A DNA stretch of 64,000 bases, from contig NZ_QAIG01000013.1 in NCBI RefSeq assembly GCF_003060885.1, forward strand, positions 475,774-539,773, given 5' to 3'. This document shows positions 1-8,178 of the stretch, piece after piece (positions within the stretch are counted from its first letter, which is position 1; each line of letters opens with the position of its first letter). The notes beneath the pieces are model-generated. The model was not told where the DNA came from and searched no databases. It saw only the letters and a list, made by a program, of their open reading frames with translations. A program made the translations under genes and the position numbers. The DNA comes from Pseudomonas sp. HMWF032 (GTDB lineage Bacteria > Pseudomonadota > Gammaproteobacteria > Pseudomonadales > Pseudomonadaceae).

Positions 1-875
1 CCGGTGGCCTGTATGGCAACCGTCAGGCCTTGGCGGCCCTGCAGCAGCGTGTGGCCAGTGAGCCGGGCGCGCGCCTGGTGTTCAACGGCGATGCCCACTG
101 GTTTGACGCCGATGCTGCGATTTTCCAACAGATTGAGCAGGGCCTTGCGGACCATATGGCGCTGCGTGGCAATGTTGAAACCGAACTGGGTCGTGCCGAT
201 GACAGCGGCGCGGGCTGCGGTTGCGCCTACCCGATGAGCGTGGATGAGGCCGTGGTCGAGCGCTCCAATGCCATCCAGCAGCAGTTGAAGCGCACCGTGC
301 ACGGCATCCCCGGCATGGCGCAATGTTTGGCCACACGGCCCTGCACGGCGGTGGTCAGCGTGGCGGGGCAACGCGTGGCGATCAGCCATGGCGACGAGCA
401 GTCTCTGGCGGGTTGGAGTTGTTCGCGTGAATCGCTGTGCGAGACGGCGCGTCAGCACGAGCTGGACCAATGGTTCGCCGCGCAGAACATTCAGGTGTTG
501 GCCACCAGCCATACGTGCGCGGCGGTGGCGCTTAACCTGACGCACGGCGCGTTGATCAATAACGGCGCGGCCGGCATGAGCAACTTTGCCGGCGGTCGTT
601 ATGGCCTGGTCAGCCGCATCGCCCGTACGCCCCACCCGGCTGCGCTCTACCGTGCCGAGCGCGACGGGGTGTTTATCGAGGCGCTTGCATTGAACTACGA
701 CCACGATGCCTTCCTCGCCGATTTCGACCGCCAGTGGCCAGCCGGCAGCCCGGCGGCACTGTCCTACCGTTCACGTATTTTGGGTGCTGTGGCCGACCAG
801 CCGCAGCATGCCCTACTGGCCGGCTTTAGCCTGTGCCACAGCCTGTGCGCTCTGGAGGCGCTGACTGATGAATAG
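1..875 (+). CDS. Metallophosphoesterase family protein (5' end outside window)
   Basis: About 290 residues are visible, read in the frame that is already open at base 3. The first visible residues, GGLYGN, look like the start of a calcineurin-like phosphoesterase fold, so probably only a short N-terminus is missing. Metal-site-like motifs follow in order: FNGDAH, LRGNVE, ISHGDE, ATSHT and NNGAAG. An unusual CGC cysteine pair lies at about 220 nt. The family hydrolyses phosphate esters; the substrate is unknown. The stop overlaps the next gene's start (start codon at 868), which suggests translational coupling. From memory, a family of this type (TIGR04168-like) occurs with arsenosugar-type radical SAM clusters; this assignment was not tested. 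Confidence 0.75.
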   Translation, partial: GGLYGNRQALAALQQRVASEPGARLVFNGDAHWFDADAAIFQQIEQGLADHMALRGNVETELGRADDSGAGCGCAYPMSVDEAVVERSNAIQQQLKRTVHGIPGMAQCLATRPCTAVVSVAGQRVAISHGDEQSLAGWSCSRESLCETARQHELDQWFAAQNIQVLATSHTCAAVALNLTHGALINNGAAGMSNFAGGRYGLVSRIARTPHPAALYRAERDGVFIEALALNYDHDAFLADFDRQWPAGSPAALSYRSRILGAVADQPQHALLAGFSLCHSLCALEALTDE

Positions 876-3009
876 CCGTAAATTGGCCTTGATGGGCGTG
901 ATTCTCGCCTTGCTGGGCAGCTTCTTTGTGTTCGACGTTGGCCAGTACCTCAATCTGGAGGCGCTTAAAGCACAGCAGGCGGCATTGAATGCCCAGGTAA
1001 CGGCGCAGCCCTGGCTGGCGGCCGGGGTGTTCTTCCTCGCCTATGTGGCGGTCACGGCATTGTCCTTGCCCGGTGCGGCGTTGATGACGCTGCTGGCCGG
1101 TGCGCTGTTCGGCCTGCTCGAAGGTTTTATTCTGGTGTCGTTCGCTTCGACGCTGGGGGCCACGTTGGCCATGCTCAGCAGCCGTTTTCTGCTGCGCGAC
1201 TGGGTGCAGAGCCGCTTTGGGCAGCGCTTGGCGGGTATTGATGCGGGCATTGAGCGTGAAGGCGCGTTTTATCTGTTTGCCCTGCGTCTGGTGCCAGTGT
1301 TCCCGTTCTTTTTGATCAACCTGGCCATGGGTCTGACCCGGCTGCCAGCGCGCACCTACTGGTGGGTGAGCCAACTGGGCATGCTGCCGGGCACGTTGGT
1401 GTTCGTGAACGCCGGGCGTGAACTGGGCAAGCTCGATTCGCTGGCCGGCATTCTTTCACCAGGGCTGCTCGGTGCCTTTGTGCTGCTCGGCGTATTCCCG
1501 CTGATCGCGCGCAAGCTGCTGGGCCTGATTCAGGCGCGGCGGGTGTACGCCGGTTGGGATAAACCCAAGACCTTCGACCGCAACCTGTTGGTGATCGGCG
1601 CGGGTGCCGGTGGCTTGGTCAGCGCGTACATCGCGGCGGCGGTAAAAGCCAAAGTCAGCCTGATCGAAAAACACCAGATGGGCGGCGACTGCCTGAACAC
1701 CGGCTGCGTGCCGTCCAAGGCGCTGCTGCGTTCGGCCAAGCTGGCCAATGAGCTGAAGAAAGCCCCGGCGCTGGGGTTTAGCGGTGTGCACGGCACGGTG
1801 GATTTCCCGGCGGTGATGGAACGGGTGCAGCGGGTGATTGCTGACATCGAGCCGCACGACTCGGTCGAACGCTACACCGGCTTGGGCGTTGAAGTGATTC
1901 AGGGGCAGGCGAAAATCCTCTCGCCCTGGAGCGTGGCGGTCAACGGCCAGACCCTGACCAGCCGCAACCTGATTATCGCCGCTGGCGCACGGCCGCTGGT
2001 GCCGAGCATTCCGGGCCTGGATCAGGTGCGCACGTACACCTCGGACACCATCTGGGGCCTGCGCGAACAACCGCGCTGGCTGCTGGTGCTGGGCGGCGGG
2101 CCAATCGGCTGCGAGCTGGCGCAGGCCTTTCAGCGCCTGGGCAGCCAGGTGATTCAGGTGGAACTGGCCGAGCGCTTATTGCCGCGTGAAGACGCAGACG
2201 CCAGCGCGCTGGTGCTCAACAGTTTGCTGGCCGATGGCGTCGACGTGCGCCTGCAACACCGGGCGGAACGCTTTGAAGTGGTCAACGGCGAGCAGCGCAT
2301 GATTGCCCGCCGTCAGGACACCGGCGAAGAAGTGACCATCGCCTTTGATGGCCTGCTGCTGGCGCTGGGCCGGGTGGCCAATGTCAGCGGTTATGGCGTT
2401 GAAGAGCTGGGCCTGACCCTACGCCCCAACGGCACGCTGGAAACCGACGAGTACCTGGCCACGCGTCTGCCCAATGTCTTCGCCGTGGGCGATGTCACCG
2501 GGCCTTATCAATTCACCCATGTGGCGGCGCACCAAGCCTGGTACGCAGCGGTGAATGCGCTGTTTGGCAGTTTCAAACGCTTCAAGGTGGATTACCGGGT
2601 CATCCCGCATTGCACCTTCACCGACCCGGAAGTGGCCCGGGTCGGCCTCTCGGAGACAGAAGCGCAGGCCAAGGGCATTGCCTATGAAGTGACGCGCTAC
2701 GGCATCGACGACCTCGACCGCGCGATTGCCGACGAAGCCGCCCACGGCTTTGTCAAAGTGCTGACCGTGCCGGGCAAGGATCAGATCCTCGGCGTGACCA
2801 TCGTCGGCGAACATGCCGGCGAATTGCTCACCGAATACGTGCTGGCCATGAAGTACAACCTCGGGCTGAACAAGATTCTCGGCACCATCCACAGCTACCC
2901 GACCATGAGCGAGGCGAATAAATACGCCGCCGGTGAATGGAAGCGCGCGCATGCCCCGCAGGGCCTGTTGCGCCTGGTCCAGCGCTTTCATGCCTGGAGG
3001 CTTAAGTGA
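868..3009 (+). CDS. TVP38/TMEM64 membrane domain fused to a mercuric-reductase-like FAD oxidoreductase
   Basis: This is a 713-residue fusion. Residues 1-225 are a TVP38/TMEM64 (DedA-like) integral membrane domain with several hydrophobic helices and the conserved LRLVPVFPFF segment. Residues 240-713 are a class I pyridine nucleotide-disulfide oxidoreductase: FAD motif GAGAGG (244-249), redox pair in GGDCLNTGCVPSK (Cys275 and Cys280), second nucleotide motif GGGPIGCE, FAD motif VFAVGDVTG, and a C-terminal dimer domain with HSYPTMSE. It lacks the N-terminal metal-binding domain and the C-terminal vicinal cysteines of true MerA, so mercury reduction is unlikely. The reductase probably faces the cytoplasm, tethered to the inner membrane. 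The gene overlaps both neighbours by a few bases, so it is part of a coupled operon. Substrate unknown. Confidence 0.85.
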   Translation: MNSRKLALMGVILALLGSFFVFDVGQYLNLEALKAQQAALNAQVTAQPWLAAGVFFLAYVAVTALSLPGAALMTLLAGALFGLLEGFILVSFASTLGATLAMLSSRFLLRDWVQSRFGQRLAGIDAGIEREGAFYLFALRLVPVFPFFLINLAMGLTRLPARTYWWVSQLGMLPGTLVFVNAGRELGKLDSLAGILSPGLLGAFVLLGVFPLIARKLLGLIQARRVYAGWDKPKTFDRNLLVIGAGAGGLVSAYIAAAVKAKVSLIEKHQMGGDCLNTGCVPSKALLRSAKLANELKKAPALGFSGVHGTVDFPAVMERVQRVIADIEPHDSVERYTGLGVEVIQGQAKILSPWSVAVNGQTLTSRNLIIAAGARPLVPSIPGLDQVRTYTSDTIWGLREQPRWLLVLGGGPIGCELAQAFQRLGSQVIQVELAERLLPREDADASALVLNSLLADGVDVRLQHRAERFEVVNGEQRMIARRQDTGEEVTIAFDGLLLALGRVANVSGYGVEELGLTLRPNGTLETDEYLATRLPNVFAVGDVTGPYQFTHVAAHQAWYAAVNALFGSFKRFKVDYRVIPHCTFTDPEVARVGLSETEAQAKGIAYEVTRYGIDDLDRAIADEAAHGFVKVLTVPGKDQILGVTIVGEHAGELLTEYVLAMKYNLGLNKILGTIHSYPTMSEANKYAAGEWKRAHAPQGLLRLVQRFHAWRLK

Positions 3010-3713
3010 GGCGCATCGGGCTGCTGGCCACGCTGTTGCTGGCGCCGTTGGCGCAGGCGGAAAACGTGCTGAGCCCCTGGACAGCCGGGCCACCAGCGGG
3101 CGAATGGTCAACGCCGTGGAAGCTGGCGGATATCCCCAAGCTGAAACCCTCGGCGCGCACGCTGGTAGAGCTGGACGGTCAGCCCGTGCTGCAAATCAAG
3201 GCCGATGCGGCAGCGGGTGGTTTGCTTCATCCGCTCGATTTGCCCGGCGATCAACCCTGGCAACTGAGCTGGCAATGGCGCACCGAACAGGCCTTGGATC
3301 AGGCCCGTTTTGCCACCCGAGAAGGCGACGACTACTCCGCACGCGTTTATGTACTGCTGGATTACCCGCTGGATTCGCTGAGCTTCGCCACGCGGCAGAA
3401 GCTGCGTCTGGCGCGCACCTTCTTCGATCCCGACCTGCCGGCGGCGACCCTCAGTTATGTCTGGGACAACCGCGCCGCCCCCGGCACCCATGCACGCAGT
3501 GCCTATACCGAGACGGTGGAGATGATTGTGCTGCGCGGCCCGGAAGCAGCGCTGGGCCAGTGGCAGCGCGAATCGCGCGACCTGCGCGCCGATGCCATTG
3601 CCGCTTTTGGCAGCGCACCGCGCAAAATCCTCGGCGTGGTGTTTGCCGCCGACAGCGACAACACCGGGGAATCGGCGCACAGCTATTTTGCTGCGCCGCA
3701 GTTGCAACGCTAA
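3006..3713 (+). CDS. DUF3047 domain-containing exported protein
   Basis: 235 residues from a GTG start that overlaps the previous stop codon. The N-terminus is a typical signal peptide (basic RR, then a Leu/Ala-rich core ending in AQA), so the product is probably periplasmic. The remainder matches the DUF3047 pattern: an LVELDGQPVLQIKADA strand, LSWQWR, and GDDYSARVYVLLDYPL. No catalytic residues are known for this family. Its coupling to the fused flavoprotein suggests it works in the same pathway. The function is not known and I assign none. Confidence 0.75.
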   Translation: MRRIGLLATLLLAPLAQAENVLSPWTAGPPAGEWSTPWKLADIPKLKPSARTLVELDGQPVLQIKADAAAGGLLHPLDLPGDQPWQLSWQWRTEQALDQARFATREGDDYSARVYVLLDYPLDSLSFATRQKLRLARTFFDPDLPAATLSYVWDNRAAPGTHARSAYTETVEMIVLRGPEAALGQWQRESRDLRADAIAAFGSAPRKILGVVFAADSDNTGESAHSYFAAPQLQR

Positions 3714-3770
3714 CGGGGCTGAGCACATCCAGTACCATAAGGGCCCCGTTTTCATGATGGATACGCGCGA

Positions 3771-4844
3771 TTGAGCACTCACTACGACCTGCTGTTGATC
3801 GGCGCCGGCCACGCCCACCTGGGTGTGCTGCGGCGCTGGGCCTTGGTCGAACGGCCACCGGGGCGCATTGCCTTGCTCAGTCCGGGGCCGGAGGCTTGGT
3901 ATTCCGGCATGTTGCCCGGTTTGCTGGCCGGGCGGCATCGGGCGGAGGACTGTCAGGTCGAGTTGCTGGCGCTGTGCCGTGCGGCCAAGGTTGAGTTGAT
4001 CATCGCGCCGGTTGAAAGCCTGTCCGCCGCGCAACAGCTGGTGCAAGTGGCGGACGGCCGTACGTTCAGCGCGCAATGGCTGTCGCTGAATGTCGGCGCG
4101 GGCATCCGCACGCCGGCGCAGCAGGGCAGCGCCATGCAGTTGCTGGCAGTCAAACCTTTCGATGAGTTTCTGCAGGGTTGGCAGCGCTGGCAGGCGCAGC
4201 CTGAACCTGTGGCGATTCTCGGTGGCGGTGCAGCGGCGGTTGAACTGGCGTTGGCCGTGGCCGACAAGGTGCCGCAACTGGCCCTGTTCTGTGCCGGTCA
4301 TCTGCTCGATGGCTTGTCGCCTGGCCTGCGTTTACGCGCCCTCGGCCATCTGCGCCAACGCCGGGTGCAGGTGCGTGAAGACTGTCCCATAAGCCAGATC
4401 AACGGCGACAGCTTGTTGAGTGGCACTGAACCCGTGTGGCGCGGTTTACGCTTGCTGTTGGCCAGCGGCGCGGCGGCGTGGCCGTGGCTGGCGCACAGTG
4501 GTCTGGGGTGTGATGAGCAGGGCTTTGTTTTAGTGGCGCCCACGTTGCAGAGCTACACCCAGCCCAGCCTGTTTGCTGTGGGCGACTGCGCCAGCCTGCC
4601 GGGTGCGCGCAAAAGTGGGGTCTATGCGGTGCGCCAGGGGCCGGTGCTGGCGTTTAACCTGCAAGCGGTCCTGCGTGGCCAGCCACTCAAAGCCTATCGG
4701 CCGCAGCGTCATACCCTCGCCTTGCTGGCCACTGGCGATGGCGGCGCGCTGATGGACTGGTACGGGCACAGTGCCGGCGGCCAATGCCTGGGTCGCTGGA
4801 AAGACCTGCTCGACAAGGGGTTTATCCACCGTCACAGTTTTTGA
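3771..4844 (+). CDS. SelD-associated FAD/NAD(P)-dependent oxidoreductase (TIGR03169-like)
   Basis: 357 residues. The N-terminus LLLIGAGHAHLGVLRRW is the dinucleotide-binding motif of a pyridine nucleotide-disulfide oxidoreductase subgroup. Members of this subgroup are often fused to, or encoded beside, selenophosphate synthetase (SelD). A second nucleotide-binding motif is AILGGGAAAVELAL, and the FAD signature is LFAVGDCAS. No CxxxxC redox pair is seen, so it acts more like an NADH dehydrogenase or ferredoxin reductase. The start is TTG at 3771; no in-frame ATG lies close upstream, so the start is uncertain. It follows the DUF3047 gene by 57 nt on the same strand and probably belongs to the same operon. 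SelD itself is not in the window. Confidence 0.75.
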   Translation: MSTHYDLLLIGAGHAHLGVLRRWALVERPPGRIALLSPGPEAWYSGMLPGLLAGRHRAEDCQVELLALCRAAKVELIIAPVESLSAAQQLVQVADGRTFSAQWLSLNVGAGIRTPAQQGSAMQLLAVKPFDEFLQGWQRWQAQPEPVAILGGGAAAVELALAVADKVPQLALFCAGHLLDGLSPGLRLRALGHLRQRRVQVREDCPISQINGDSLLSGTEPVWRGLRLLLASGAAAWPWLAHSGLGCDEQGFVLVAPTLQSYTQPSLFAVGDCASLPGARKSGVYAVRQGPVLAFNLQAVLRGQPLKAYRPQRHTLALLATGDGGALMDWYGHSAGGQCLGRWKDLLDKGFIHRHSF

Positions 4845-5121
4845 ACGGCCCACTGATCCGGCAGCAGGGCGGCCGTTGTTAATTCAGGTGCGAGCAACGT
4901 GTCCTGGCCCTGGCTGGACTTGGGTGTTCGAATCAGGCTGTTAAGCGAAGTTGGCCGCCAGGAGCGACACCCGCTATGGTCTATAGAATTAACGACGATG
5001 GCCGCTTGCCCGGCCAATTGTCCGCATCATCAGGGCGAGTTACGAGCTTAAATAGTCTGGCGGTGCGCCGCGGGCTGTTTCTGGTGTTAGCCGCGCCAGA
5101 ATAAAAATAACGAGGTTTGTC
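4845..5121. other. Intergenic region, promoter of the chemotaxis receptor gene
   Basis: 277 nt without a supported gene. A ribosome-binding sequence (ACGAGG) lies just before the receptor start at 5122. TAAA at 5049 and GCCG at 5067 faintly resemble a sigma-28 (FliA) promoter, but the spacing is one base off and the extended boxes do not match, so I do not call a promoter. No hairpin with a U-tract was seen after the oxidoreductase gene. Confidence 0.3.
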
Positions 5122-6690
5122 ATGCGCTCTGCGTTTATTACCTACCCCAAGGCCTGCGCGCTGCATGCTCTGGGTCTGGCCGGGTTGATGGTGGCATACC
5201 AGCAGATGCAAGTACCCTGGTTTGTCAGCGTCCCGTCCTTTTTGCTGCTGGCCTTGTGGCCGTGGCTGGGGCCCTGGCAGCGTCAGGATGAAGGGGTGCC
5301 AACGGCGACCCAGGCCGACGATGAGTTTGTTGGTATCAGCCAAAACCTGTCACGGCACACCTGCCATAACGCGCTGGCTTCTGCCGAAGTGGCCCATGCC
5401 GCGCATCAGGTGGCCGGCAAGCTGCAATCGCAATTGGGCGCGACCGAGCAAATCAACCACGCCGCTGAAGCCATTATTCAGACCGAACAGAACACCGCTC
5501 AGCGCGCCGAACACACCCTGCGCGCGGCCCAGAGCGTGCGCGAGAACTGCGCCAGCGGTCAGCACGACCTGCGTGAGGCCATCAGCGCCATGCAGCAACT
5601 CAGTGCGCAAACGGCCACCAGTCGCGAGCTGATTGACGGCCTCAGCAGCCGTACCGAACAGATCGAGAAAGTCACCCTGGTGATTCAGGCCATCGCCAGC
5701 CAGACCAACCTGCTGGCGCTCAATGCGGCCATTGAAGCGGCCCGTGCTGGTGACCTCGGCCGTGGCTTTGCCGTGGTCGCCGATGAGGTGCGCAACCTGG
5801 CGGGCCGCACCAGCAGCGCCACCGAAGAAGTCGGGCAGATTGTCAGCGACATCCGTCAGCAAAGTGCGGCGGTGGTCAGCCACATGCAACAGCAGGCCGA
5901 GCAGTTGACCCGCGCGGCGCAACAGGTTGAGCAAACCGGCGAGCAACTGCAGCGCATCGCCAGCCTGGCCGAAGAGGTGGAGGAGCAGGTCGGGCAGATC
6001 GACACCGGCACCCGCCACAACCACGAACGCCTGGCCGAACTCTCGGTGGCCGTCGGTCAGTTACGCGGCGACGTCAGCGACAGCGCCACCCAGACACAGC
6101 AGCTCAGCCAGGCCGCCGAGCGTTTGGTCGGCGAAGCTGAGTACGTCAGCGAGCAACTCGCCGAAGTCGGGCTGGCGAGTTATCACCAGCGCATCTATGA
6201 CCTGGCGCGGCAAGCCGCCGTGCAGATTGCCGCGCAGTTTGAGGCCGATCTGGAGCGTGGTCGCATCAGTCAGAGTGACCTCTTTGACCGTACCTATCAG
6301 CCCATCGCCAATACCTTTCCGGCCAAGTACAAAACCCGTTTCGACAGTTATGCCGATCAGACCCTGCCGGCCATTCAGGAGCCGCTGCTCAGTCAGCACG
6401 AGGGGCTGGTCTTCGCCATCGCCTGCACCCCGGAAGGTTATGTGCCCACGCACAACAATGCCTTCAACCATCCACCCTGCGGCGACCGTGCGGTGGATAT
6501 CCTCAAAAGCCGCAGCAAGCGCCTGTTCAATGACCGCACCGGCATCCGCTGCGGCAGTCACCAGAAGCCGCTGCTGTTGCAAACCTACATGCGTGACACC
6601 GGCGAGCTGATGCATGACCTGTCCGTACCCATCATGGTTCAGGGTCGGCATTGGGGCGGCATTCGCCTGGGCTACAAGCCAGAGCTCTAA
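5122..6690 (+). CDS. Methyl-accepting chemotaxis protein with C-terminal sensor-like domain
   Basis: 522 residues. Two short hydrophobic segments (about 12-27 and 33-50) form a membrane hairpin with almost no periplasmic loop. The coiled-coil signalling module follows, with its conserved tip at about 190-230, which includes [15 protein letters not shown] and [15 protein letters not shown]. The tip has AGDLGRG instead of the common AGEQGRG. After the coiled coil, residues 355-522 form a separate globular region with [26 protein letters not shown] and HWGGIRLGY. This resembles the C-terminal cytoplasmic sensory region of some soluble or membrane-anchored receptors, so sensing is probably intracellular. 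The ligand is unknown. No other chemotaxis gene is nearby. Confidence 0.88.
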   Translation: MRSAFITYPKACALHALGLAGLMVAYQQMQVPWFVSVPSFLLLALWPWLGPWQRQDEGVPTATQADDEFVGISQNLSRHTCHNALASAEVAHAAHQVAGKLQSQLGATEQINHAAEAIIQTEQNTAQRAEHTLRAAQSVRENCASGQHDLREAISAMQQLSAQTATSRELIDGLSSRTEQIEKVTLVIQAIASQTNLLALNAAIEAARAGDLGRGFAVVADEVRNLAGRTSSATEEVGQIVSDIRQQSAAVVSHMQQQAEQLTRAAQQVEQTGEQLQRIASLAEEVEEQVGQIDTGTRHNHERLAELSVAVGQLRGDVSDSATQTQQLSQAAERLVGEAEYVSEQLAEVGLASYHQRIYDLARQAAVQIAAQFEADLERGRISQSDLFDRTYQPIANTFPAKYKTRFDSYADQTLPAIQEPLLSQHEGLVFAIACTPEGYVPTHNNAFNHPPCGDRAVDILKSRSKRLFNDRTGIRCGSHQKPLLLQTYMRDTGELMHDLSVPIMVQGRHWGGIRLGYKPEL

Positions 6691-6811
6691 TGGCCCGACC
6701 ATGCCTGGCCGTGATAGGCACCATCACGGCTTTTGAATTATCGCCCGCGGCCAACGCACGTAAGCTGCCGCTCTCTTTGATCATCACGGCCTGCGCCCCA
6801 AGGAGTACACC

Positions 6812-7495
6812 ATGAAGATTCTGCTGGTACTGACCTCACACGACCAACTGGGCAACACCGGACACAAAACTGGCTTCTGGCTGGAAGAGTTCGCCTCGCC
6901 TTACTACGTGTTTAAGGATGCTGGCACCCAACTGACTCTCGCCTCGCCCAAGGGTGGCCAGCCACCTTTGGATCCCAAAAGCGACGCCCCTGATGCACAG
7001 ACAGCCGCTACCGAGCGCTTCCGTGCTGATCCGGCAGCGCAACAGGCGCTGGCCAACACCGTGCCGCTGAGCCAGGTGAAGGCAGATGATTTCGACGCCG
7101 TGTTCTATCCAGGCGGCCATGGTCCACTGTGGGATTTGGCCGAAGACCGTACCTCCATCGCACTGATCGAACACTTCCAGGCACAAAACAAACCGGTGGC
7201 GGCGGTCTGCCACGCTCCGGGTGTGCTGCGTCATGTCAAAGCGGCCAACGGTCTGCCGCTGGTCAGCGGCAAGAAAGTCACCGGTTTTAGCAACAGCGAA
7301 GAGGCTGCGGTACAGCTGACCGACGTGGTGCCATTCCTGGTGCAAGATATGCTCATCGCCAACGGTGGCCATTACACCAGCACGAACGATTGGCAGAGCC
7401 ATGTAGCGGTAGATGGCCTACTGATCACCGGGCAAAACCCGGCCTCATCGGATGCCACCGCCGACGCGTTGATCCACCTGCTCAAGCAGGCCTGA
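6812..7495 (+). CDS. DJ-1/PfpI family protein (Hsp31-like glyoxalase/amidotransferase-fold)
   Basis: 227 residues, with a good ribosome-binding site (AAGGAG) before the ATG. The fold is class I glutamine amidotransferase-like: the nucleophile elbow is AAVCHAPG with Cys133 and His134, preceded by YPGGHGPLWDL (residues 100-109) and an N-terminal Glu25/Glu26. This residue set matches the Hsp31/YDR533c branch of DJ-1/PfpI proteins, which includes glutathione-independent glyoxalases and chaperone-like deglycases. It probably acts in the cytoplasm on reactive carbonyls, but the exact activity cannot be read from sequence. It is followed 26 nt later by a cupin gene on the same strand. Confidence 0.85.
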   Translation: MKILLVLTSHDQLGNTGHKTGFWLEEFASPYYVFKDAGTQLTLASPKGGQPPLDPKSDAPDAQTAATERFRADPAAQQALANTVPLSQVKADDFDAVFYPGGHGPLWDLAEDRTSIALIEHFQAQNKPVAAVCHAPGVLRHVKAANGLPLVSGKKVTGFSNSEEAAVQLTDVVPFLVQDMLIANGGHYTSTNDWQSHVAVDGLLITGQNPASSDATADALIHLLKQA

Positions 7496-7521
7496 AGCAG
7501 ACGGAGTGAAGGGGGGCGACC

Positions 7522-8178
7522 ATGCAACTGAATGCCGACTTTAGTCAGCGCGCCCTGATCCGTGCTGCCGACAGCCCCTGGGTGGCCTCACCCATGCCAG
7601 GGGTGGAGCGGCGCATGCTGGACCGTATCGGCGATGAGGTGGCACGTGCCACCAGCATCGTGCGTTACGCCGCAGGATCGCACTTCAGCGCGCATCACCA
7701 CCCCGGCGGCGAGGAGTTTCTTGTGCTCGAGGGGGTGTTCTCCGATGAGCGCGGCGATTACCCGGCCGGCACCTACGTACGTAACCCCATCGGCAGCCAT
7801 CACGCGCCCTTCAGCCGCGAAGGCTGCACCATCTTCGTCAAATTGATGCAGTTCGATGTGGCCGATGACCAGCCTGTGGTGATCGACAGCACCCAGGCGC
7901 AATGGCGGTCCGGCCTGGTGCCGGGCTTGCAGGTGTTGCCGTTGCACCAGCACGGCACCGAGCACGTGGCGCTGGTGCGTTGGGCCCCCGGCACCTACTT
8001 CAATGCCCACCGGCATTGGGGCGGCGAAGAAATCCTGGTGCTTGAAGGCACCTTTCAGGACGAGTTCGGCGACTACCCCGCGGGCAGCTGGCTGCGCAGT
8101 CCGCACCTGTCACAGCACACGCCGTTCAGCGAAGCCGGCTGCCTGATCTGGGTGAAAACCGGGCACTTGCCCGATTAA
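7522..8178 (+). CDS. Double cupin protein (ChrR-like cupin domain)
   Basis: 218 residues with a strong G-rich ribosome-binding site upstream. Two tandem cupin modules are visible. The first has SHFSAHHHPGGEEFLVLEG (residues 53-71) and the second THFNAHRHWGGEEILVLEG-type sequence (about 158-176). Both keep the HxH...E metal-ligand pattern, and each is followed by GDYPAGxxxRxP. The arrangement resembles ChrR-type cupins that bind zinc, but the N-terminal anti-sigma domain of ChrR is absent, so this is a stand-alone cupin. The role is unknown. Its stop codon overlaps the stop of the convergent Old Yellow Enzyme gene. Confidence 0.82.
   Translation: MQLNADFSQRALIRAADSPWVASPMPGVERRMLDRIGDEVARATSIVRYAAGSHFSAHHHPGGEEFLVLEGVFSDERGDYPAGTYVRNPIGSHHAPFSREGCTIFVKLMQFDVADDQPVVIDSTQAQWRSGLVPGLQVLPLHQHGTEHVALVRWAPGTYFNAHRHWGGEEILVLEGTFQDEFGDYPAGSWLRSPHLSQHTPFSEAGCLIWVKTGHLPD

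Noticed and set aside
868-3009. Calling this gene a mercuric reductase (merA)
   Set aside because: It lacks the N-terminal heavy-metal domain and the C-terminal vicinal cysteines, and no mer regulator or transport gene is present.
4819-4827. TTATCCACC as a DnaA box outside the origin region
   Set aside because: Eight of nine bases match, but single near-matches are expected by chance in 50 kb and it lies inside a gene far from the cluster.
5049-5070. TAAA and GCCG, a possible sigma-28 promoter for the chemotaxis receptor
   Set aside because: Spacing is 14 instead of 15 and the extended -35 and -10 sequences do not match; too weak to report.
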